A DNA stretch of 64,000 nt from Winogradskyella pelagia (lineage in GTDB: Bacteria > Bacteroidota > Bacteroidia > Flavobacteriales > Flavobacteriaceae). Location: positions 1 to 64,000 of the forward strand of contig NZ_JAGEVF010000004.1 of the NCBI RefSeq assembly GCF_017581965.1, given 5' to 3'. The translations under genes were made by a program, and so were the position numbers. The notes under the pieces were generated by a model that was not told where the DNA came from, did no database searches, and worked only from the letters and a program-made list of their open reading frames with translations. Below are positions 34,335-42,367 of the stretch, piece by piece (the first letter of the stretch is position 1; each line of letters opens with the position of its first letter).

Positions 34335-35541
34335 TAGAGTCAATTAAAGATTTATAAAGTGATTTTGTTTGTTTTGCTATGGCTTTCCAATCAAAATGAT
34401 TTTCTACCCGTTTTCTTCCCGCCTTGGCCATTGTGCTTTGAAGTGCCTTATCGGCAACGATTGTATTAATTCCATCTGCTAAGTCTCTCGAAAATTTATC
34501 TGGATCAACAGGCTCAAATGGTGCTTCGGCTTGCTGTTCTACAGAAACCAAAATGCCTGTTTCACCTGGGACAACAACTTCTTTGATGCCTCCCACAGCA
34601 CTTGCTACAACGGCAGTTTTACATGCCATAGCCTCTATGTTGATAATTCCAAAAGGTTCATAGATAGACGGACAACAAAACACATTAGCATGAGAATACA
34701 ATTGAATGACATCCTTTTTTTCTAACATTTTGTCAATCCAAAAAATATTGCTTCTTTGTTTTGAAGCTTCAGCTACCGCATCTTTCATTTCCTTTGCTAT
34801 TTCTTCAGTGTCGGGAGCACCTGCACACAAAACAACTTGGGTATCTCTATCAATATATTTTATAGCATTTACTAAATGTACAATTCCTTTTTGACGTGTT
34901 ATGCGACCTACAAATAGCACAAATGGTTTTGACTTGTCAATACCATATTCATCCAAAACATAGGTGTCGCTAGTTACTGAATATTCCTTCAGGTCTATGC
35001 CATTATATATTACGTCTATTTTATCCTCTTTTACATTGAAGTGCTTCAGGACATCAGTTTTAGTCTCTTGGGACACTGCTATAATACCATCTGCCATTTC
35101 AATAGCTGTCTTTTCAATCCAGGACGATGCATCATAGCCTCTACCTAATTGCTCCCTTTTCCACGGGCGCAGCGGCTCAAGAGAATGCGTTGTAACTACT
35201 AAAGGTATGCCATAGCACAGTTTAGATAATATTCCGGCAAAATGAGAATACCAAGTATGACAATGAATAACATCTGCATCGGTTGGTTCAAGGTTCATAT
35301 CTAAACCCACCTTTAAGGTTTTAAAAAGCATTTTTAATTTGTCATCAGCATTTTCAAAATTAGTATCATGCCAGGAATAGCCTTTTATATTAAGGTTTTC
35401 TTTTGAAATATCTTGGTCTCCAAAGGCTCGGACATCAACCTTCATGATTTCGGAAAGTTCCTTTGCCAAATATTCCACATGCACTCCCGCACCTCCGTAT
35501 ACATAAGGCGGAAATTCCCTAGTTAAAAAAAGTACTTTCAT
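34327..35541 (-). CDS. glgM: GT4 maltose-1-phosphate synthase (GlgM-like), in place of classical GlgA
   Basis: 404 residues, GT-B fold. It opens MKVLFLTREFPPYVYGGAGVHV and contains THSLEPLRPWKREQLGRGY, FVGRITRQKGIVHLV, QVVLCAGAPDTEEIA, CPSIYEPFGIINIEAMAC and ASAVGGIKEVV. These blocks match actinobacterial GlgM (GT4) much better than classical GT5 GlgA, which is longer (about 480) and starts with a KVGGL loop. GlgM uses ADP-glucose and glucose-1-phosphate to make maltose-1-phosphate, the substrate of GlgE. First gene of the glgM-glgC pair, with glgE, mak and glgB downstream. Automated labels may read glycogen synthase; acceptor specificity needs an assay. Confidence 0.85.
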   Translation of the reverse strand: MKVLFLTREFPPYVYGGAGVHVEYLAKELSEIMKVDVRAFGDQDISKENLNIKGYSWHDTNFENADDKLKMLFKTLKVGLDMNLEPTDADVIHCHTWYSHFAGILSKLCYGIPLVVTTHSLEPLRPWKREQLGRGYDASSWIEKTAIEMADGIIAVSQETKTDVLKHFNVKEDKIDVIYNGIDLKEYSVTSDTYVLDEYGIDKSKPFVLFVGRITRQKGIVHLVNAIKYIDRDTQVVLCAGAPDTEEIAKEMKDAVAEASKQRSNIFWIDKMLEKKDVIQLYSHANVFCCPSIYEPFGIINIEAMACKTAVVASAVGGIKEVVVPGETGILVSVEQQAEAPFEPVDPDKFSRDLADGINTIVADKALQSTMAKAGRKRVENHFDWKAIAKQTKSLYKSLIDSNV

Positions 35542-35699
35542 CCTTTAAATTTGTGTAAGTGATATCGAGTTATAACGACTTATATCAATGTAAACATAGA
35601 CAATAAAGATACGCTAAATTCGGAAGAAAAACCTTTAATTTTAGGTTAAAGGATTATTATTAATGAAAATTGAAAATTACCTTTATAAAAATTTAAAAA

Positions 35700-36176
35700 A
35701 TGAAAAAGACACTCGGTTTAATTACCATATTGCTTGGGTTTAGTTGCCAAAGCTCTGCACAAAAAGCAGATAAAACAAAAGATTTTGCTGTTGACAAAAC
35801 AGAAAAAGAATGGAAAGCAGAACTAACTCCAGAACAGTATTACGTTTTGCGCAAAGAGGGAACAGAACGTGCCTTTTCAAGCCCTTTAAATAAAAACTAT
35901 AACCCAGGTGTTTATCACTGCGCTGCTTGTGACACGCCCTTATTCAGAAGCGAACATAAATTCGATTCTGGATCAGGATGGCCAAGTTTTGATAGAGAAA
36001 TTGAAGGCAATGTTGCTTTCTCTACAGATTATAAAATTGGTTATGCAAGAACCGAGGAGCACTGCGCAACTTGCGGAGGGCATTTAGGTCACATGTTCAA
36101 TGATGGACCCAGAAAAACAACTGGTAAGCGCCATTGTATTAATGGCGTAGCTCTTAAGTTTGTGCCTGCTAAATAG
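35700..36176 (+). CDS. msrB: Peptide-methionine (R)-S-oxide reductase, exported
   Basis: 158 residues. An N-terminal lipoprotein-type signal (LLGFSCQSS) suggests location in the envelope. The MsrB domain has both zinc CxxC pairs (CAACDTPLF, CATCGGHLGH), FDSGSGWPSF, and the catalytic Cys in RHCINGVALKF; the usual NS after this Cys is NG here. Repairs methionine-R-sulfoxide in exported proteins using thioredoxin-like donors. Transcribed alone; a possible -7 element with one mismatch (TACCTTTA, 35679-35686) lies just upstream. Confidence 0.94.
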   Translation: MKKTLGLITILLGFSCQSSAQKADKTKDFAVDKTEKEWKAELTPEQYYVLRKEGTERAFSSPLNKNYNPGVYHCAACDTPLFRSEHKFDSGSGWPSFDREIEGNVAFSTDYKIGYARTEEHCATCGGHLGHMFNDGPRKTTGKRHCINGVALKFVPAK

Positions 36177-36246
36177 ACTTTAGCCGTTAGAAAAAATATC
36201 TTTTTCTAATAAATCTTAACTTAGAGCAAAAGCTAAATACCATATT

Positions 36247-36798
36247 ATGGATAGTTATCTATCAAGCTCTATTAAACAATTTAATTACTATAAAAGTTTA
36301 GGAGAAAAAACCATCGGTCAATTAACCTTTAATGAGTTGACCAAAGAATTTTCGCCAAGCTCAAATTCTGTTAGTGTTATTGTAAAGCACTTGGCTGGAA
36401 ATATGTTAAGTCGTTGGACTAGCTTTCTACAAGAGGATGGCGAAAAAAATTGGCGTGAGCGGGATAATGAATTCGTAGATACCTACACTTCAAAAAAAGA
36501 ACTACTTAAGCAATGGGATAAAGGCTGGAATTGTCTTTTTCATGCTCTAAAAGAACTTGCTGAATCAGACTTAGACCGTATTGTGTTTATTAGACATCAA
36601 GGCCATACAGTCACCGAGGCTATAAATAGGCAAATGATGCACTACGCCTATCACATTGGGCAAATTGTACTTATTGGAAAATTGGTAAAGGGTCGAGATT
36701 GGCGTCCACTTTCAATTCCTAAGGGGAAATCCAAAGCATACAACATGGATAGGTTTAGTAAAGACAAAGAAAACAGGCACTTTACTGATGAAGTTTAA
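36247..36798 (+). CDS. DUF1572 (DinB-like) protein
   Basis: 183 residues, soluble. The family signature SVIVKHLAGNMLSRW (His at about 49) and the C-terminal INRQMMHYAYHIGQIVLIGKL block carry the histidines that form the metal site of the DinB/YfiT four-helix bundle. Proteins of this superfamily are often thiol-dependent transferases or of unknown function; the substrate cannot be inferred. Located between msrB and lpdA on the same strand, 70 bases after msrB. Confidence 0.88.
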   Translation: MDSYLSSSIKQFNYYKSLGEKTIGQLTFNELTKEFSPSSNSVSVIVKHLAGNMLSRWTSFLQEDGEKNWRERDNEFVDTYTSKKELLKQWDKGWNCLFHALKELAESDLDRIVFIRHQGHTVTEAINRQMMHYAYHIGQIVLIGKLVKGRDWRPLSIPKGKSKAYNMDRFSKDKENRHFTDEV

Positions 36799-36892
36799 TT
36801 TACAGATAATATTTTTAATAAATTCTTTTAAGCTGGCCTAAATGGCATACATTAAAGTTACGGCCGCATAGACAATAATGTTTAGAATTTAT

Positions 36893-36900
36893 TATTTTTG
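36893..36900 (+). promoter_or_regulatory. -7 element of the lpdA promoter
   Basis: TATTTTTG fits TAnnTTTG and ends exactly where an alternative GTG start would begin. It therefore supports the ATG at 36930 as the real lpdA start, with a leader of about 23 bases. No well-spaced TTG was found. Confidence 0.45.
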
Positions 36901-36929
36901 TGGCTCAATTTTCAACAAAAAACACCCTT

Positions 36930-38306
36930 ATGAGCAAATATGATATTATAGTTTTAGGAAGTGGCCCAGGAGGTTATGTAACTGCTATTAGAGCCTCTCA
37001 ATTAGGATTTAAAACTGCCGTTGTAGAGAAAGAGAGTCTTGGTGGTGTGTGCTTAAACTGGGGTTGTATCCCTACTAAGGCACTTCTTAAATCAGCTCAA
37101 GTTTTTGAATATTTAAAACACGTAGAGGACTACGGGCTAACGGTAAAAGATGCAAAACATGATTTTGACGCCGTTGTAAAACGTAGTCGCGGCGTTGCTG
37201 ATGGCATGAGCAATGGTGTGAAGTTCTTAATGAAGAAGAATAAGATAGACGTCATTGAAGGCTTTGGTAAACTAAAGCCTGGTAAAAAGGTTGAAGTAGA
37301 AGGAAAAGAATACAGCGCAGACCATATCGTCATTGCCACTGGCGCACGCTCTAGGGAACTGCCTAGCCTACCACAAGATGGCGAAAAAGTGATTGGTTAC
37401 AGAAAAGCCATGACCTTAGAGAAGCAACCTAAAAAAATGATAGTTGTAGGTTCTGGAGCCATTGGTGTTGAATTTGCCTATTTCTACAATTCAATGGGTA
37501 CTGAGGTAACCATTGTAGAATACATGCCAAAAATAGTTCCTGTTGAAGATGACGAGGTTTCAAAACAATTAGAACGGAGCTTTAAAAAGTCTGGAATAAA
37601 AATAATGACCTCTGCTGAAGTTACTTCTGTAAATACCTCAGGAAAAGGTGTGAAGGCTACAGTAAAAACTAAAAAGGGAGAAGAAACTCTAGAAGCTGAT
37701 ATCGTATTATCTGCAGTAGGCATTAAATCTAATATTGAAAATATTGGACTAGAAGATGTTGGTATTGCAGTTGATAGGGATAAGATCTTGGTTAACGACT
37801 ATTACCAAACCAATATTCCTGGCTATTATGCCATTGGAGATGTAACACCAGGTCAGGCCTTAGCACACGTAGCATCGGCAGAGGGTATTCTATGTGTTGA
37901 AAAAATTGCTGGGCAACACGTCGATGCTTTAGACTACGGTAACGTGCCGGGTTGCACGTATTGTTCACCTGAAATAGCTAGTGTAGGTTTAACTGAAGCC
38001 CAAGCCAAAGAACAAGGTTTTGACATTAAAGTTGGAAAATTCCCCTTCTCTGCATCTGGTAAAGCAAGTGCTGGTGGAAATAAAGAAGGCTTTGTAAAAG
38101 TTATTTTTGATGCCCAATATGGTGAGTGGCTAGGCTGTCATATGATTGGTGCTGGTGTGACGGACATGATTGCCGAAGCAGTACTAGGCAGAAAATTGGA
38201 AACTACAGGTCATGAAGTTTTAAAAGCGGTTCATCCTCACCCAACTATGAGCGAAGCGGTTATGGAAGCTGTTGCTGATGCTTATGATGAGGTCATCCAC
38301 CTTTAA
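36930..38306 (+). CDS. lpdA: Dihydrolipoyl dehydrogenase
   Basis: E3 component of pyruvate and 2-oxoglutarate dehydrogenase complexes (and possibly the glycine cleavage system); FAD enzyme, cytoplasmic. About 458 residues. FAD-binding GSGPGGYVTAIRA, the redox-active pair in GGVCLNWGCIPTKALL, the NAD motif GSGAIGVEFAYFY, and the catalytic HPHPTMSEAVMEA His/Glu at the C-terminus. The frame runs back to a GTG at 36900, but that overlaps a promoter element; the ATG at 36930 (MSKYDIIVLG) gives the standard N-terminus. A terminator follows at 38331. Confidence 0.97.
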   Translation: MSKYDIIVLGSGPGGYVTAIRASQLGFKTAVVEKESLGGVCLNWGCIPTKALLKSAQVFEYLKHVEDYGLTVKDAKHDFDAVVKRSRGVADGMSNGVKFLMKKNKIDVIEGFGKLKPGKKVEVEGKEYSADHIVIATGARSRELPSLPQDGEKVIGYRKAMTLEKQPKKMIVVGSGAIGVEFAYFYNSMGTEVTIVEYMPKIVPVEDDEVSKQLERSFKKSGIKIMTSAEVTSVNTSGKGVKATVKTKKGEETLEADIVLSAVGIKSNIENIGLEDVGIAVDRDKILVNDYYQTNIPGYYAIGDVTPGQALAHVASAEGILCVEKIAGQHVDALDYGNVPGCTYCSPEIASVGLTEAQAKEQGFDIKVGKFPFSASGKASAGGNKEGFVKVIFDAQYGEWLGCHMIGAGVTDMIAEAVLGRKLETTGHEVLKAVHPHPTMSEAVMEAVADAYDEVIHL

Positions 38307-38330
38307 AAGGATAAGACATCATATTATTTT

Positions 38331-38368
38331 AAAAGGACAAAGCTTATTAAAATTTTGTCCTTTTTTTT
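38331..38368. terminator. Terminator between lpdA and the convergent barrel gene
   Basis: An 11-bp stem (38331-38341, AAAAGGACAAA, with 38354-38364) is followed by a run of T. It is positioned to end lpdA transcription and, less strongly, that of the convergent gene ending at 38367. Confidence 0.8.
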
Positions 38369-38849
38369 ATAGCCTATATCCAAGGCCCAGAAACATAACA
38401 TCTGGCGAAAGTTCTTCAATACCCAAGGTATATTTCAAATGAATGTTTAGCCGCGCTGTTATGTCGTAGGCAAGAGCTACATCTGCCCTCACCTTAAAAT
38501 TATTGGTAAAGAAATCGAAAAAGTAGTTGAGACTTGGTCCAACCAGGATATGAAAATTGTTATTGATATCATATTTAAGATATAAAGGCGCATTTATAAA
38601 TCTAAAATCGGCAATACCAATATAAAGTAGCTCTGGCTGAAAGTGAAACCCGTTATCAACTTCAATATCGGCAAAAAAACCTCCATAGTATCCAACATCA
38701 ACCGTTGCATTAGGACCAAAGTCCCCTTCTATGACATCAAAAAACGTGAGATTGAGGCCACCAATTAAACCAAATTCAGTTTGAGCCTGGACTTGTCCGA
38801 AACCGACTATAAAACCAAAAACGGAAATATACTTTAAGAATCTCTTCAT
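38367..38849 (-). CDS. Small outer-membrane beta-barrel protein
   Basis: 160 residues with a signal peptide (to VQAQ). The mature part starts TEFGLIGGLNLTFFDV and alternates short amphipathic strands, ending in a strand with terminal LGLGYRL, as expected for an 8-stranded barrel. No defined function. Its ATG overlaps the aroQ stop (ATGA), so it is co-transcribed and coupled with aroQ, an unusual partner for a barrel protein and probably without functional meaning. Confidence 0.8.
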   Translation of the reverse strand: MKRFLKYISVFGFIVGFGQVQAQTEFGLIGGLNLTFFDVIEGDFGPNATVDVGYYGGFFADIEVDNGFHFQPELLYIGIADFRFINAPLYLKYDINNNFHILVGPSLNYFFDFFTNNFKVRADVALAYDITARLNIHLKYTLGIEELSPDVMFLGLGYRL

Positions 38850-39271
38850 TTTGCTTGTATTAAACTTTGTACTGCTAAATCATATGATTGGAGTCCAAAA
38901 CCGATGATTACACCTTTTGCATTAGGGGAAATATAAGATTGATGCCTAAAAGATTCTCTAGAAAAGGTATTAGAAATATGCACTTCTATTACTGGTGTAG
39001 AGATGGCTTTTACCGCATCACCTATACCAACAGAAGTATGTGTATAAGCTCCTGCATTAAGAATAACACCATCATAGCTAAAACCAACCTCGTGCAGTTT
39101 ATTAATAATCTCACCTTCTATATTAGATTGGTAATAGATAAATTCGATACTTTTGAATTTATTCCGCAAGGTTTCTAAGTAGGTTTCAAAAGATTGGTTA
39201 CCGTAAACCTCTGGCTCTCGTTTACCCAATAAATTAAGATTGGGACCATTAATAATAGCAATTGTCTTCAT
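38846..39271 (-). CDS. aroQ: Type II 3-dehydroquinate dehydratase
   Basis: Third step of the shikimate pathway: 3-dehydroquinate to 3-dehydroshikimate; dodecameric cytoplasmic enzyme. 141 residues. Active-site blocks: INGPNLNLLGKREPEVYG (with the lid Arg and catalytic Tyr), YYQSNIEGEIINKLHE, LNAGAYTHTS, VEVHISN and SRESFRHQSYIS. Complete. Its stop overlaps the next gene's start by four bases. Confidence 0.97.
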   Translation of the reverse strand: MKTIAIINGPNLNLLGKREPEVYGNQSFETYLETLRNKFKSIEFIYYQSNIEGEIINKLHEVGFSYDGVILNAGAYTHTSVGIGDAVKAISTPVIEVHISNTFSRESFRHQSYISPNAKGVIIGFGLQSYDLAVQSLIQAK

Positions 39272-39298
39272 GATATAAAGATACTAAATACAAAACAT

Positions 39299-39328
39299 AA
39301 AAAAACCGAGACTATTGCCTCGGTTTAA
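39299..39328 (-). terminator. Terminator of the PorT-like barrel gene
   Basis: The stem AAACCGAG (39303-39310) with CTCGGTTT (39319-39326) is followed, on the minus strand, by a T run. It closely resembles the terminator at 40021-40050. Confidence 0.8.
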
Positions 39329-39347
39329 GAAAATTATATACTGTAGT

Positions 39348-39947
39348 TTAAAGCGAAAAAACGCCTCCAATGTTGAAGGAGCTTCTAGAGTTTGTAATAG
39401 AGAATGGTAAATTATTTGCATCATCAATATCTATAAAGCCACCGTAACCTTGATAATCAATATTAAGTTGGAAATTTTCTGCAACATCAAATTTATATCC
39501 AATACCCACTACCAAACCGACGTCTAAGGAAGACACAACATCTTTAACGTCTAGAGTATTCCCATCTGGGAATTCTGATTCTGCCTTTAATAGAAAAGAT
39601 ACAGCAGGACCAAAATTTAGATACCAATTTCTTTTTTTGCCAAAATGCCAATTTGCATTTAATGGAATTGTTAAGTAATTCAGTTTATCAACAATATTTA
39701 AACCATCTTCTGCACCCATAGGATTGTAAAGCAACCCAGAGCGTAAACTCCAGCGATCACTGAAATAGTATTCACCAATTACACCAGCGGCAAAAGATAT
39801 TCTAGAATTATAGGTAGCATCAGATGAGTAGGTTGAAAGGTTGACCCCAATTTGTGGTGAGATCGTAAAATCACCACTATCTGATTGCGCTTGAATAGTT
39901 AGGCAAGGCAGAACAGCCAAAACGACTATAAGTAAAAGTTTTTTCAT
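39348..39947 (-). CDS. PorT-family outer-membrane beta-barrel protein
   Basis: 199 residues, signal peptide to about IQAQ, then a porin-like barrel: TISPQIGVNLSTYSSDATY, FAAGVIGEYYFSDRWSLRSGLLY, LTIPLNANWHFG and GIGYKFDVAENFQLNIDYQG, typical of the Bacteroidota PorT/OMP_b-brl_2 type. Function unspecified; the name is by family, not evidence for a role in T9SS. Single gene with its own terminator. Confidence 0.85.
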   Translation of the reverse strand: MKKLLLIVVLAVLPCLTIQAQSDSGDFTISPQIGVNLSTYSSDATYNSRISFAAGVIGEYYFSDRWSLRSGLLYNPMGAEDGLNIVDKLNYLTIPLNANWHFGKKRNWYLNFGPAVSFLLKAESEFPDGNTLDVKDVVSSLDVGLVVGIGYKFDVAENFQLNIDYQGYGGFIDIDDANNLPFSITNSRSSFNIGGVFSL

Positions 39948-40020
39948 ATGAATAGATATAGTTTGGCGATAAATGTAAGATTATTCGTAAAGTGAACAAG
40001 CGTTACTTTAATTTTTAGAC

Positions 40021-40053
40021 AAAAAAAAAACCGAGGACATTACCTCGGCTTTT
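40021..40053 (-). terminator. Terminator of the barrel gene at 40071
   Basis: The stem CCGAGG (40031-40036) with CCTCGG (40043-40048), extended by flanking A/T pairs, is followed by ten T on the minus strand. Confidence 0.85.
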
Positions 40054-40070
40054 TCTAAAATTATTATGGT

Positions 40071-40664
40071 CTAAAATTTATAAGTCACACCGAAGTTGAT
40101 GTCTGATAAATCTAAATTTAATCCAAAAGTATTAAAGGCTTCTGCACCAGGTGTGTCATTCTTAGAACTTGCGTAAGATAAAGCCCCTACAGACGCTCTT
40201 AATGCGAAGTTATTAGATACAAAGTAATTGATACCAGGAGACACAGCGATAGCGAAAGTATCATTTGATATATCAGGAGAACCTGTTGTCTCAAACGTTG
40301 TACTTACATAAGACAACCCTGCTCCAACTGTAAAAGAGAAGCGACTCGCCGGCGTAAAGAAATACGTTGCACCTAATGCACCTCCGAACGAAGAAAACTT
40401 ATCCTCACCTCCGCCAGGAAATTCGTCCTTACCAGAACCTACAATAAGATTTGCTTCTAAAGCAATATTTTCGCTTATGAAGTAACCAACAGCAGGCATA
40501 AAATCAAAGCCGTTTGTTTTAAAATCTCCTTGCTTACCACTGTTAAATCCAACAGTACCAGAAGCATAAACATCCCCTTTAGCAAAACCAGGTGTGCCTT
40601 CATCTTGGGCACTAATCGTTGCAAAAGCAAATATTGCTAATGCAGAAAGTAAAATTCGTTTCAT
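40071..40664 (-). CDS. Outer-membrane beta-barrel protein (OmpW/OmpA-like)
   Basis: About 197 residues. Signal peptide MKRILLSALAIFAFATISAQ, then eight or so predicted strands (KGDVYASGTVGFNSG, MPAVGYFISENIALEANLIVG, LGATYFFTPASRFSFTVGAGLSYV, LRASVGALSYAS, DINFGVTYKF). The frame is open further up to 40736, but no signal peptide is possible from there, so the ATG at 40664 is chosen. Probably an abundant surface porin-like protein; no ligand evident. Confidence 0.85.
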   Translation of the reverse strand: MKRILLSALAIFAFATISAQDEGTPGFAKGDVYASGTVGFNSGKQGDFKTNGFDFMPAVGYFISENIALEANLIVGSGKDEFPGGGEDKFSSFGGALGATYFFTPASRFSFTVGAGLSYVSTTFETTGSPDISNDTFAIAVSPGINYFVSNNFALRASVGALSYASSKNDTPGAEAFNTFGLNLDLSDINFGVTYKF

Positions 40665-40910
40665 AATATTATTAAGTTTTAAAATTGATTGGTACAAATG
40701 AAGTGTATTTTTTTTAATTTTTAAAGAAATTATCAAGACTTATTAACAATTTAATAAACATAAAAATCTATTTGTTTGATTATTAACTCTTTATGTTTTA
40801 CGTTATTAACAATTTTTTAAGTTAAACCGTGTTGGATGATAGTCTTTTGGTGGTAAAACTATCACATTTAAGCCTGCTTTAAGCCTTAAATAATCCTGTT
40901 CTTGGGTAGT

Positions 40911-41813
40911 TTACTTTAGGATAACATCGATATCGGTCTTCTCGTCAATCTTAAGATTGGTCATGGTCCTTATATTGTTAACACCATCTGAGATTTCTAT
41001 AAACGTTGTGTTCTCTCCAATAGTACCTACGGAATTGGACTCAATGGTAATGCGAGACCTTTTGTCCGTTAAAGGAATGGTTAGTATCTTTTTAGTATCG
41101 GATATTTCGTATTTATACAACAAGATTTTGCCGTTTTTGTATACGGTTATCACATCCTTATCTATTTGGCCACCATCGTATATGGTACAGGTAATCTTCT
41201 TTGACGCTGTTAGAATAGAAGTTACTTCGTCCTTCTTTAGAACATTAAGGTTAAGTGTGTCTACTATTTTCATCTTATCGAGCTGTTGCTTGATGCTATC
41301 TGGTACACGCCTAGAGTTTTTTAATTTCTTAGTAAATTTTGTTATCCGCTTATCAATCTTCTCAATAGAATTCATGGCAATTTCTCCATTGATGCATTCT
41401 GTACCATCGTTGAACTTTCCTTTAAAATTGCCCATGAGCTTGCCACTATCCCATTTAAACTTGGTAGGTTCTAGATGGATGTTACAAAAATCTTGCTCTT
41501 CATAGAGCGATTTGGTGTATATGAGCTCTACCTCCCTAAACGAAAGTAGGCTTCTCTCTTCATTGTAAGTACCTTCTATTCTAGATTTGGTTTCATGCTC
41601 ACCTCCAAAATCAGTAAGGCTGAAGCCGCTCACCACGCCATTTTCTTGCTGGAGCTCTACCTTATATTTAATTAATAGTGAATCTTGGATCTTAATAAAC
41701 CCCATAAATGTATTTACATCTTCTTGACCTTGCATTAAGTTAGTGGTAAAAAGTAACGAGAGCAATAAAACTAGGTGACTAATAATATTTAATGATAATC
41801 TTATTTTAACCAT
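40911..41813 (-). CDS. Exported protein of unknown function
   Basis: 300 residues with a signal peptide (about 1-30, ending LMQGQ). The mature part is mixed alpha/beta with LQQENGVVSGFSLTDFGGEHETKS and a basic helical middle (IDKRITKFTKKLKNSRRVP), then a beta-rich C-terminal half. I do not recognise a family. It is divergent from the TM2-domain gene (109 bases between starts). The cysteine residues (DFCNIHL, TECINGE) could form a disulfide after export. Secretion to periplasm or outer membrane is the only supported claim. Confidence 0.7.
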   Translation of the reverse strand: MVKIRLSLNIISHLVLLLSLLFTTNLMQGQEDVNTFMGFIKIQDSLLIKYKVELQQENGVVSGFSLTDFGGEHETKSRIEGTYNEERSLLSFREVELIYTKSLYEEQDFCNIHLEPTKFKWDSGKLMGNFKGKFNDGTECINGEIAMNSIEKIDKRITKFTKKLKNSRRVPDSIKQQLDKMKIVDTLNLNVLKKDEVTSILTASKKITCTIYDGGQIDKDVITVYKNGKILLYKYEISDTKKILTIPLTDKRSRITIESNSVGTIGENTTFIEISDGVNNIRTMTNLKIDEKTDIDVILK

Positions 41814-41922
41814 AACTATATGTTATTCAAAGAATTGATAATTTTTTTAGGTATTTTTTTATTTGGAGTATCAAATATTGTGAGATTTTTTCTAAATTCA
41901 CCTAAACTTAAACCAAAATTTT

Positions 41923-42297
41923 ATGAAAATTAAATTATTCTTATCAGCATTTTTCTTAATGCTTACCGTAAGTGCGGCTTACGCTTCATTCCCTGTAGAT
42001 CGCGCTACAGTGGCAACCACAACAGAAAATGTAAGTTCTACTGACGAGGTAACTGCTTCCGCGGAAATGTCTACTCCAGTGGCAAGAGCAGGACAACAAA
42101 GTAAAGGTATAGCCATTATTTTATGGTTTTTCCTTGGAGGTTTTGCCGCCCACAGATGGTACTTAAAAAGTCCTATAGGATGGAACATCCTATTTATACT
42201 TACCTTAGGTGGTTTAGGAATTTGGTGGATTATTGACTTAATTGATATTTTCACTGAGAATTATCCAAAAGCTAATTTTAAAAGTAAGTTCTTTTAG
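41923..42297 (+). CDS. TM2-domain protein with signal peptide
   Basis: 124 residues: signal peptide (to about AYAS), a Thr/Ser/Ala/Val-rich linker (VDRATVATTTENVSSTDEVT), and a TM2 domain of two hydrophobic helices (SKGIAIILWFFLGGFAAHRWYL and GWNILFILTLGGLGIWWIIDL) joined by a short loop. The domain normally carries a DRF-like motif; here the position is DLIDI. Function unknown. It sits between the unknown exported protein and xerD, ending in a terminator at 42321. Confidence 0.88.
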   Translation: MKIKLFLSAFFLMLTVSAAYASFPVDRATVATTTENVSSTDEVTASAEMSTPVARAGQQSKGIAIILWFFLGGFAAHRWYLKSPIGWNILFILTLGGLGIWWIIDLIDIFTENYPKANFKSKFF

Positions 42298-42320
42298 AAT
42301 TTAAAAACAATAAAGTTTTA

Positions 42321-42358
42321 AAAAACACTTTGCATTTTTCGTAAAGTGTTTTTTTTAT
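42321..42358 (+). terminator. Terminator after the TM2 gene
   Basis: The stem AAAAACACTTT (42321-42331) with AAAGTGTTTTT (42343-42353) and its T run lie 9 bases before the xerD start. xerD is therefore transcribed from a promoter within the TM2 gene or by read-through. Confidence 0.8.
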
Positions 42359-42367
42359 TTTTATTCT

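Noticed and set aside
36900..36929. N-terminal extension of lpdA from a GTG start
   Set aside because: A perfect -7 promoter element ends on that GTG and the family N-terminus begins at the ATG at 36930.
40957..41505. 182-residue open frame on the plus strand opposite the unknown exported protein
   Set aside because: The minus-strand frame is longer and starts with a clear signal peptide; the plus-strand translation is a Val/Leu/Ser-rich shadow without motifs.
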